Below, piece by piece: positions 51,834-58,830 of a DNA stretch of 64,000 bases. Under the pieces are notes generated by a model that worked only from the letters and a program-made list of their open reading frames with translations, ran no database searches and was not told the origin of the DNA. A program made the position numbers and the translations under genes. Numbering within the stretch: position 1 is the stretch's first letter; each line of letters begins with the position of its first letter. This DNA is from Bradyrhizobium roseum (lineage in GTDB: Bacteria > Pseudomonadota > Alphaproteobacteria > Rhizobiales > Xanthobacteraceae): contig NZ_CP129212.1 of assembly GCF_030413175.1 (NCBI RefSeq), forward strand, positions 434,001 through 498,000, read 5' to 3'.

Positions 51834-52565
51834 CTACCGCCGGGTTTCCCTGCAGCCGGCGGCTTCGGCTTCCTCCACCGAGCAGAACCAGCGCGTGCCC
51901 TTTGAAATCTTCATCTCGATCTTCGCATACCAGCGGCTGGTCGGCTGATGGAAGATGCATTCGCCTGATCGGTTGACGTTACCCTTGATGGTGCAGTCGG
52001 GCGAGGGCGCGCTCGATCCCGATGCCGACGCCAGCAGGATCGCCCTGGCATGCTCCGGCGGGGTGATGGCGCCGAGAATGGCGGTCTTCTTGTTGCGGAC
52101 GCGCCAGTCCCACGGCGCGATGAACGCGCCCTGCCACATCCCGGCCTTGGCCTCGCGCGCGGCCTTCTCGTCGCCGTCATAGTCGCGCGAGACCCGCGTC
52201 AGCGCCAGAGCCCAGCCGTTCGACACCATCCATTTCTGGATGTCCTCGCCGTCGGCCTCGCAGCGCGCGACGGTGCGGCCGCGGCGGTCGGTGACCGCCC
52301 TGCTGTGACAAGTCCAGCTCTTGCCGCCAAAGCGCTTGGTCAGTTCGTCGCGTGCGGCGGCACCGCAGGCCCAGCGTTCGCCCTTGGTGTTGAGGCAGAG
52401 CTGATCGACCGCCGGCGCGTCGATGCCGCCGAGGCGGATGCGATGATTGCCGATGTGGAGGTAATCGCCCTCGCGGATTTTCGGCACGCCGGTGATATCG
52501 GCCGCCTGTGCCATGGCGGGAAGCGACAGCAGCAAAATCGCGGACAGCAATTTCCGTAACATCAT
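51834..52565 (-). CDS. secreted SNase-like (thermonuclease-fold) protein
   Basis: A 243-residue exported protein. The signal is KLLSAILLLSLPAMAQAA. The SNase barrel (about 28-150) shows EGDYLHIGNHRIRLGGIDAP, RGRTVARCEADGEDI and WALALTRVSRDY-type features, though only part of the Arg-Glu-Arg catalytic set of staphylococcal nuclease is obvious. A separate C-terminal domain (about 195-240) has four Cys (CTIKG, GECIFH, RWFCS, AGCR), probably in disulfides. It may cut extracellular nucleic acid, or be an inactive relative. Two adjacent Met codons open the gene. Confidence 0.78.
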   Translation of the reverse strand: MMLRKLLSAILLLSLPAMAQAADITGVPKIREGDYLHIGNHRIRLGGIDAPAVDQLCLNTKGERWACGAAARDELTKRFGGKSWTCHSRAVTDRRGRTVARCEADGEDIQKWMVSNGWALALTRVSRDYDGDEKAAREAKAGMWQGAFIAPWDWRVRNKKTAILGAITPPEHARAILLASASGSSAPSPDCTIKGNVNRSGECIFHQPTSRWYAKIEMKISKGTRWFCSVEEAEAAGCRETRR

Positions 52566-52701
52566 CGGCAGTCCCCGCAGCGGAAGGGTGCGGAGTGTGC
52601 GAATAATGGCGCGATCTGGCCAGTCCCCGAACGCCGCATCGCTTTCAACTTCCCGCGATATTTCTTACTCGCCCCTCGATGGGCGGGTAATGGCCAGCGC
52701 A

Positions 52702-54435
52702 TCACCCATTTCTCTCCGCCATCCTTCTCCTCGCCAGTGCCAGCGCCATCAGCACAAACGCCGACGTCACCTCGGGCCCGCCGACCAGAATCCGCGTCGG
52801 CGTCTTCATCTTGTTCCATTCATAGGCCTTGTATGGGCCATGTCTGCCGCCCTCGCCGAGCTGGGCAATGATGCAGTTGAGCGCCGGCGTGAAGGTTTTC
52901 ACGTCGGCGCCGAGATGCGTCAGCGCCATCAGCGCCAGTGCGGCGTCGAACGGGTTCATCTCGCGCGCGATCAATTCGCCTTCGACATAGGCCAGCACCT
53001 TGCCGCGGATGAACGCGAAGGCGCCGTCCGGATCGATCGCCCGCCGCGCCGCTTCGGGCAACGCCATGAACGCGGCATGGCAGCGGCCGAAATAGGCGGA
53101 GTACAATTCAGGCAGATAGTAGATGTGCGAACGCGGATTTCTGAATGCTCCGCTCTCCGCCAGGCGCCGCTGGAAGCCCAGGATGCGATGCACCATCTCC
53201 AGCCGCGGCGGCGTTTCCAGAATATTCCAGCGCTTGAGGTTGCGGAATGACACTTCGAGAATATCGAGATTGAGCGTCGGATCGAGGTCGTTGCCGTAGG
53301 GCCGCTCACCCTTGATGTTGTCGATCCAGGTGACGACGCCGCCCTCATAATCGATATTGTCGTTCAAGGGCACGGTAACGCGCGGCTCGTTGGCGCCCTC
53401 GCGCACCTGGTAGCCGCGGTAGAAATCGAGCAGCGGCTGGTCGAGGATCGGGTCGGTCGAGCCGGCCTGCGTCGCTGCCGAGAATGCGCAGGCGGTGGTG
53501 TCGCAGTCCGGCACGTAGATGCCGAAACCGAGGTCCTGCTTGATCTGGGCGAAGAAGCGCGAGAACCGCGGATGCGGCAGCGGCGCCAGGGCCGTGACAA
53601 CCCGCACCGTCGAGCCGTCATGCGAGGGCACTTCCTCGGCCGAGGTCTTCAGGCAGAAATCCACCATGTCGGCGATGGCGCGCCGCGACGCCGCGGCCTC
53701 GTCCGCCGAGGCCAGCCCGCTCTCGACATAGCTCAGCAGCGCCTCGGTGAAGAAGGCGTCGTAATAGGCCGAGCGGTGGCGGATCTGCATCGGCTGCCAC
53801 ATCGGTTCGGCGATTCCGGTCCAGGGCGGGTTGATCAGGGCACGCGCCGGCGAATGCGCGATGAAGATCCGCGCCAGGCTGAACAGCAGCGTCGAGTTCT
53901 TGTAACCGCGCGAGTTCAGTCCGGTGAGCGCCATCAGCATCTCGTTCCCGCCCATGTCGGCGTCGCCGATCAGGTTGAAGGCGGCATAGGTCGGGATGAA
54001 GCCGTTTTTGGAGAACGAGCCCAGCAGATGCGCAGCGCAGCGGCGGATCGCCCGGTCGATCTCGTCGGCGCCAGGCGCCCGGCCGGGCAACGCCGCCGGC
54101 GGCGGGGAGGGATGGCTGACCCCGATATCGCCCATCAGCTCGGCGACCGGCGCGCCGACCGCAGCCCAGTCCGGCTCGGCATCGTCGCGCGCCCGGATCA
54201 ATGCTTCCTGCAGCGCGCCGAGCCGTTTCTCGTCCCGCAGCGCCGGCAGACCTGTCCGCCGCAGCAGCGGCCGCAGCGCCGGATTGCCGAGCGCGGTCCG
54301 GTAGAACTTGCCGAGGTGGGAGTCGCCGCCTTGGTACTTCAGCAGCACGGGATCGCAGACGTCGTACAGCGACGGTCCATCTTTCCGTGCGGTCAGCGCC
54401 CGGAATGCGGCGCCGGCAATGGTGTGGAAGCCCAT
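52702..54435 (-). CDS. uncharacterised 577-residue protein, probable alpha/alpha-toroid with DCDTTA motif
   Basis: I recognise no named family. The soluble protein has no signal peptide. It is mostly helical. VPDCDTTACAF (residues about 308-318) resembles the DxDDTA site of class II terpene cyclases, with the middle Asp replaced by Thr. DPTLNLDILEVSF further on resembles the 'D..VNA.VL' unit of prenyl/terpene-cyclase-type toroids. The C-terminus (FDAALALMALTHLG, IIAQLGEGGRHGPYKAYEW, EVTSAFVLMALAL) also repeats in that style. No isoprenoid genes adjoin it. Terpene cyclase activity is a hypothesis only. Upstream lies a CRP-like site, 130 bases before its ATG. Confidence 0.6.
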   Translation of the reverse strand: MGFHTIAGAAFRALTARKDGPSLYDVCDPVLLKYQGGDSHLGKFYRTALGNPALRPLLRRTGLPALRDEKRLGALQEALIRARDDAEPDWAAVGAPVAELMGDIGVSHPSPPPAALPGRAPGADEIDRAIRRCAAHLLGSFSKNGFIPTYAAFNLIGDADMGGNEMLMALTGLNSRGYKNSTLLFSLARIFIAHSPARALINPPWTGIAEPMWQPMQIRHRSAYYDAFFTEALLSYVESGLASADEAAASRRAIADMVDFCLKTSAEEVPSHDGSTVRVVTALAPLPHPRFSRFFAQIKQDLGFGIYVPDCDTTACAFSAATQAGSTDPILDQPLLDFYRGYQVREGANEPRVTVPLNDNIDYEGGVVTWIDNIKGERPYGNDLDPTLNLDILEVSFRNLKRWNILETPPRLEMVHRILGFQRRLAESGAFRNPRSHIYYLPELYSAYFGRCHAAFMALPEAARRAIDPDGAFAFIRGKVLAYVEGELIAREMNPFDAALALMALTHLGADVKTFTPALNCIIAQLGEGGRHGPYKAYEWNKMKTPTRILVGGPEVTSAFVLMALALARRRMAERNG

Positions 54436-54561
54436 GCAGTTTCTTTCCGCCGGAACGGTGAAGGGAGGGTCGCGTTAAGCATGGCATCCACTCAAGGCGA
54501 CCACCGCCGGCCGGAACGGGCCTGCAAGCCTTTGAAAAGTATACAAATCCGCACAAAACAC

Positions 54562-54583
54562 AAATGTGATCTAGATCACTTAA
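54562..54583. promoter_or_regulatory. near-consensus CRP-type binding site
   Basis: AAATGTGATCTAGATCACTTAA carries TGTGA, six bases (TCTAGA) and TCAC, and equals the enterobacterial CRP consensus core except for one end base. It lies in an AT-rich stretch between the divergent 577-residue gene and the caspase-fold gene, about 127 bases before the former and 228 before the latter. Confidence 0.65.
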
Positions 54584-54810
54584 ATGAAATTAACTTTTGA
54601 CCAGTATCCGCAGCGCATGGGGGTCCATGCGTCGAATGAGGTTGTTCGGGATGAGCCATCAGGCTAAAAGCTCGGTTGTTGCAGTGCCGCAAAATTAGCG
54701 CAATTGGACGTCACTGACCCTGCAACCCCTTCAAACCCGGACGGCGCTCACGCGACAAACTCGCGCGGTCTTGCGTGATGCCTTTTGGACAAACTTGGGA
54801 TGGTAATGCG
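54584..54810. other. remaining intergenic stretch before the caspase-fold gene
   Basis: Nothing beyond likely promoter sequence is seen between the CRP-type site and the ATG at 54811. The whole gap between the two genes is 375 bases and AT-rich in its first half. A short upstream in-frame Met at 54775 was not used as the start. Confidence 0.35.
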
Positions 54811-55650
54811 ATGAACCTCGGTAAGCTCCGCATCTCCCGCCGCACCGTCACCATTGCGGTTGCTTTCGCAGGCCTGGTGTCGCTGGCGATCGGCGCGCAT
54901 GCCGCGCTCAACAAGCGTTCGCTGGATGCCGCCAAGGCGATCGGCACCGAACAGACCGGCTCGATCGGCGGCACCGCCAGCCGCGTCGCGCTCGTGATCG
55001 GTAACGGCCATTACCCGGATGCGTCAGCGCCGCTGTCCCAGCCCATCAACGATGCCCGCGGGCTCACCGCCGCGCTGCGCGCCAAGGGTTTTGACGTCGA
55101 CGTGGTCGAGGACGCCACCAAGGACGATATGGCCCGCGCCATTGTCCGCATGAAGGCCAAGATCAAGTCGGACACGGTAGCGATGCTGTTCTACGGCGGC
55201 TATGGCGTTCAGGTCGGCCGCGAAAGCTTCATGATCCCGGTCGATGCCGCGATCTGGAAGGAAGCCGACGTTCGCCGCGACGGCGTCAGCATCGAGCAGG
55301 TGCTGGACGCGATGACCGAGAAGGGCGCCAAGGCCAAGCTCGTCGTCGTCGATGCCTCCCGCCGCAACCCCTATGAGCGCCGCTTCCGCTCCTACTCGCA
55401 CGGCCTCGCGCCGATCTCCACACCGGACAACGCACTGATCCTGACCTCGGCAACGCCGGGCAAGGTGGCCGATGACGGCAAGGGCCAGTACAGCGTGCTG
55501 GTGACCGAACTGCTGAACAATCTGAATTCGCAATCCGGCGCCGCCAGCGCCTTCAACAAGACCCGCATCTCGGTCTCCCGCGCCTCCGACGGCGAACAGG
55601 TGCCGCAAGTCTCGTCGTCCCTGATGGAAGACGTCCGCATCGGCGGGTAA
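54811..55650 (+). CDS. caspase-fold (C14) protein lacking both catalytic residues
   Basis: A 279-residue protein with an N-terminal signal or anchor (VTIAVAFAGLVSLAIGAHAAL) and a caspase-like domain (about 55-260): RVALVIGNGHY, INDARGLTAALRAKGFDVDVV, LFYGGYGVQ and LVVVDASRRNPY. Active metacaspase-type proteins have GHG and DAC at the last two sites. Here His is Tyr131 and Cys is Ser183, so proteolysis is not expected. The fold may bind peptides or act as a scaffold; that is inferred. The Met at 54811 has TGGGATGG upstream and gives a good signal segment. A CRP-type site lies upstream; a repeat follows. Confidence 0.82.
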   Translation: MNLGKLRISRRTVTIAVAFAGLVSLAIGAHAALNKRSLDAAKAIGTEQTGSIGGTASRVALVIGNGHYPDASAPLSQPINDARGLTAALRAKGFDVDVVEDATKDDMARAIVRMKAKIKSDTVAMLFYGGYGVQVGRESFMIPVDAAIWKEADVRRDGVSIEQVLDAMTEKGAKAKLVVVDASRRNPYERRFRSYSHGLAPISTPDNALILTSATPGKVADDGKGQYSVLVTELLNNLNSQSGAASAFNKTRISVSRASDGEQVPQVSSSLMEDVRIGG

Positions 55651-55669
55651 GGCGCGTTCAAGCGATGTT

Positions 55670-55757
55670 CGTCATGGCCGGGCTTGACCCGGCCATCCAT
55701 CTTCAGAATGATTCATGAGAAGCGTGATGGATTGCCGGATCAAGCCCGGCAATGACG
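55670..55757. repeat. palindromic intergenic repeat (GTCATGGCCGGGCTTGACCCGGCCATCCA type)
   Basis: The left half GTCATGGCCGGGCTTGACCCGG and the right half CCGGATCAAGCCCGGCAATGAC are imperfect reverse complements and each also contains a small hairpin. It lies between the convergent caspase-fold and RND-adaptor genes, a usual place for such rhizobial repeats. Confidence 0.75.
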
Positions 55758-55774
55758 GTCGTGATCCGTCTTTC

Positions 55775-56680
55775 CTACTTCGTATCCGCGCTCGCCGTCA
55801 CCGCGCGTACGGGATCGCCTTCGCGCAGCAGGGCGCCGGCGCGGGCGACGACGATGTCGCCTTCCTGCAGGCCGGTGGTGATCTCGACCTGTCCGGCCGA
55901 CATCAGTCCGGTTTCCACCCGCCGCGTTTCGACGCGCGCGCGACGCACCACCTGCACCACGGTGCCGGCGGAGCCGTAGAGGATCGCGGTGAGCGGCACC
56001 GAGACGCCGCAGCTCTGTCCGGTCCTGATCTGCGCGCGGCCGCTTGAATTCACCAGCAGGCGGCGGTTGGTGGTGACGCCGAGGAACACCTGCGCGAGCT
56101 GGCTGTTCGGCTCCACCGTGGTCGACAGCCGCCGCACCCTGCCGTCGACCTCGCCGGCGCCGATCACCTTGATCCGCGCCGTCTGGTTGACCTGAAGTTT
56201 CTGGATGTCGCGGGTCGGCACCATGCCGACCAGATCGAATTCGCCGCGCGCGATGATTGAGAACAGCGCCTCGCCCTTGCCCGACGCCACCGCGCCGACG
56301 GACGCCGTCGAGGCCGAGATCACGCCTGCGACCGGTGCCTGCACCGAAATTTGCCCGCCCTCGGGCAGCGTCAGCCGCGCCATTACTTGGCCGGCGGTGA
56401 CGTTGTCGCCCGCATCCACCATCACCTCGGAGACCTTCAGTCCCATCCGCTCGGGACGTACCTGGTTCTCCTCGCGCGGGATGATGGTGCCGGAAACCTC
56501 GACGATATTGGCAAAGCAGGCTTTTGCGGCCTTGAGCACGGTGACCGCGGCGCCCTTCGGCGTCACCTCGTCCTCGGCGGCGGGCGCGGGACCGGCCATC
56601 AGGCAAAACAGGCCGGCGGCGATCAGGGGGGCCAGTGTGGGCGACAGATCGCGTGTACGAACGGTTTTCGGCATCAGCAT
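55775..56680 (-). CDS. orphan periplasmic adaptor, HlyD/RND type
   Basis: A 301-residue exported adaptor with signal LIAAGLFCLMAGPAPAA. GTIIPREENQVRPERMGLKVSEVMVDAGDNV starts the lipoyl-like region, but the coiled-coil hairpin is nearly absent. It continues with a lipoyl half (VQAPVAGVISA), a barrel (LVGMVPTRDIQKLQVNQTARIKV) and a final domain (VEITTGLQEGDIVVARAGALL). It has no pump gene beside it. Its ATG at 56680 overlaps the end of the upstream hydrolase gene by seven bases, so the two are translated together. The pump it serves is unknown. Confidence 0.8.
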   Translation of the reverse strand: MLMPKTVRTRDLSPTLAPLIAAGLFCLMAGPAPAAEDEVTPKGAAVTVLKAAKACFANIVEVSGTIIPREENQVRPERMGLKVSEVMVDAGDNVTAGQVMARLTLPEGGQISVQAPVAGVISASTASVGAVASGKGEALFSIIARGEFDLVGMVPTRDIQKLQVNQTARIKVIGAGEVDGRVRRLSTTVEPNSQLAQVFLGVTTNRRLLVNSSGRAQIRTGQSCGVSVPLTAILYGSAGTVVQVVRRARVETRRVETGLMSAGQVEITTGLQEGDIVVARAGALLREGDPVRAVTASADTK

Positions 56681-57624
56681 ATCGTTCCCGGTTTCGGTCT
56701 CAACCGATACCAGAAGGCCCGCATCCGCGCCAAGCGCCAAGACGTTCCCCCTTCGCCCCGCCGGCGGTTGACGCCGGCACTGTCGGGGGCTGCCAGCGGA
56801 GCGGTGGCGAGTTCGTCGGCCCGGGCGATATGTTCGGCGATCAGCGAATTGACAGACGCGGCATGGGTCAGTGGCAGCATGTGGCCGGCGTCCGGCAGGT
56901 GGCGGATCTCGGCGCCGCCGATGATCTCGCCGAGCCGCTCCACGATGCGCTGGGTGACGTAGGGCGACGTTCCGCCCGACAGCAGCAGCGTCGGAACGCG
57001 CAGCGAGGCGGCGGCTTCCGCGACGTTTTGCTCGGCGAACGCCGCCTGGAAATCGAACGCCAGCTTGTGCGCGCGTTCGATCATGCGCGCCCGCGCGCCC
57101 TCCGTCAGCGGATCCTGCGGGGCGGACCCGGCCCAGAACGCCATGAACTGGTCGATCGCCTCGAGCACCGATCCGTTCCAGATGTCCTCGGAAACGTCAC
57201 GCGCGACCTGCGCGAAGCGTGCGTAGAGCCTGCGATCGGCCTCGCTGTCGGACAACAGCGTCGGCAGTACCGGTTCGATCAGCGTCAGGCTTCGCAGGCG
57301 GTGTGCGAACGGAAACCGGGTCGCGATCGCAAACGCAATCGCGCCGCCATAGGAATGGCCGACGAGATGGATCGGCCCCTCCGCGTCGTTGAGCGTGTCG
57401 CCGATCGCGCGGATCTCTTCCGCGAGCGTCAACGGCAGGTCGAGCGCGCAGCCATTGGCGCCATAGCCGGAAATATCGGGGGCGAAAAACCGGTGGCTGC
57501 GCTTCAGTTCATCGCCGAGCGCCTTCCATTGGCGGCCCGAGCCGAGCGAGCAATGCAGCGCCACGACGCACGCGCTTTCGCGCGCCGCACGCGGCATCTC
57601 AAATACATTCGAAAAGTCGGTCAT
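56674..57624 (-). CDS. alpha/beta hydrolase
   Basis: A 316-residue serine hydrolase. LHCSLGSGRQW supplies the oxyanion region, the nucleophile elbow is GHSYGGAI, and the acid and His lie near LLLSGGTSPYV and PDAGHMLPL. The C-terminal tail after about residue 275 is Arg/Pro-rich and looks unconserved. The Met at 57624 is chosen because it gives the normal N-terminus; upstream in-frame codons back to 57705 look non-coding. It lies between the methyltransferase (102-base gap) and the adaptor (overlapping). The substrate is unknown. Confidence 0.82.
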   Translation of the reverse strand: MTDFSNVFEMPRAARESACVVALHCSLGSGRQWKALGDELKRSHRFFAPDISGYGANGCALDLPLTLAEEIRAIGDTLNDAEGPIHLVGHSYGGAIAFAIATRFPFAHRLRSLTLIEPVLPTLLSDSEADRRLYARFAQVARDVSEDIWNGSVLEAIDQFMAFWAGSAPQDPLTEGARARMIERAHKLAFDFQAAFAEQNVAEAAASLRVPTLLLSGGTSPYVTQRIVERLGEIIGGAEIRHLPDAGHMLPLTHAASVNSLIAEHIARADELATAPLAAPDSAGVNRRRGEGGTSWRLARMRAFWYRLRPKPGTIC

Positions 57625-57700
57625 GGCGCCATCCCTGGTTTTGCTCGGACGTGGCGGCGGGCCGGGTGAAGGGCCGCGCCGGGTTTTCTGAAAGCGGATG

Positions 57701-57745
57701 CTCACTGCTTGGTGATGACGGCCGTCTCACTGCTTGGTGATGACG
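57701..57745. repeat. 20-bp tandem-type direct repeat
   Basis: CTCACTGCTTGGTGATGACG occurs at 57701-57720 and again at 57726-57745, five bases apart. The right copy encodes the last residues and stop of the methyltransferase. The left copy lies outside the gene and looks like a short local duplication. Confidence 0.85.
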
Positions 57746-58578
57746 ACCTCGAGATACTCGCTCGGCACGACCATGGTGCCGTCGCCGGAACGGTTCATCC
57801 GCACGATCAGGGCATGCAGGTCGTTGTGCAGCTCTTCCTGTTTGGCCGGCTCCAGCGCCGCAAACGCTTTCAGCACCGGGCCGTAATAGGTCTTGAACAC
57901 GTCGAGGAAATGCGACGGCGAGCGGTAGCGGAACTTGAACAGGCGCGATTCCGTCCGGATCGAGCGCGCGCCGGCGTCGAACATGTCGTGCAGCCGCGCC
58001 GGCGTGCCCCACAGTGCCGGCGACCTGGTTCCGGCGGGCGGCGGCAGGTGCTTGCCGAGCGTCTTGAAGAGCTGCCCGATGAAGCCGTCCGGCGTCCAGT
58101 TGGCGAGGCCGATTTTGCCCCCGGGCTTGCATACCCGCATCAACTCGGCGGCCGCGCGGTCCTGGTTCGGCGTGAACATGACGCCGAAGGTGGAGAGCAC
58201 GTTGTCGAAACGGTTGTCATCGAACGGCAGGTTTTCCGCATCGGCTTCGCGGAATTCGATGGACCAGCCTTCCGCCGCGGCGCGCGCTTGTCCCCGTTCC
58301 AGCAACGCCGGCACGTAGTCGGTCGAGGTGACGTCGCACCATCGCCGCGCCGCCGCGAGGCTCGCCATGCCGTTGCCGGCCGCAACGTCGAGCACGTTCG
58401 AGCCCGCCTTGAGGTCCAGCGCCTCGCAAAGCTCCTCGCCGACGATCTGCAGCGTCGCGCCGACGATGGCGTAATTGCCCGACGACCACGCCGCCTGCTG
58501 GCGCGTCTTGAGGGCGGCCAGATCAGGGGCCGGATCGGCCTGGGTCTGGGTGGCTGCGGTCGCGGATTGGGCGGCCAT
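57727..58578 (-). CDS. class I SAM-dependent methyltransferase
   Basis: A 283-residue enzyme with a Rossmann SAM domain: VLDVAAGNGMASLAAAR (motif I), DYVPALLERGQ, ADAENLPFDDNRFD (motif IV region), MRVCKPGGKIGLANW. This is the UbiE/Coq5-like group, but substrate assignment is not possible. The C-terminal part (RLFKFRYRSPSHFLDVFKTYYG) is typical of uncharacterised actinobacterial and rhizobial relatives. GGAGGAGAC precedes the ATG at 58578. First gene of the minus-strand group with the hydrolase and adaptor, divergent from the CadC-type regulator. Confidence 0.85.
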   Translation of the reverse strand: MAAQSATAATQTQADPAPDLAALKTRQQAAWSSGNYAIVGATLQIVGEELCEALDLKAGSNVLDVAAGNGMASLAAARRWCDVTSTDYVPALLERGQARAAAEGWSIEFREADAENLPFDDNRFDNVLSTFGVMFTPNQDRAAAELMRVCKPGGKIGLANWTPDGFIGQLFKTLGKHLPPPAGTRSPALWGTPARLHDMFDAGARSIRTESRLFKFRYRSPSHFLDVFKTYYGPVLKAFAALEPAKQEELHNDLHALIVRMNRSGDGTMVVPSEYLEVVITKQ

Positions 58579-58830
58579 CGATGTCTCCTCCGGTGTCATG
58601 CGGCCCCGGAATGGGCCTGCGATGAACCGAACATGGCCCCGTCAGGACCCAAAGACTCTGATGGCAGGCTGATTTTGCCTTGAGACGATCCTTATTTTTC
58701 AGTGAGATTTTTCGATTTGTGAGATGGCGCACATCTTGCGCGAAGACATTTGCTCTAACTCCGTTTGCGTGTGGGATGAAAGCGTGCGGGACGAAGCTGC
58801 CGGAGACGATCGGCCGGCGCGAAGCGATCG

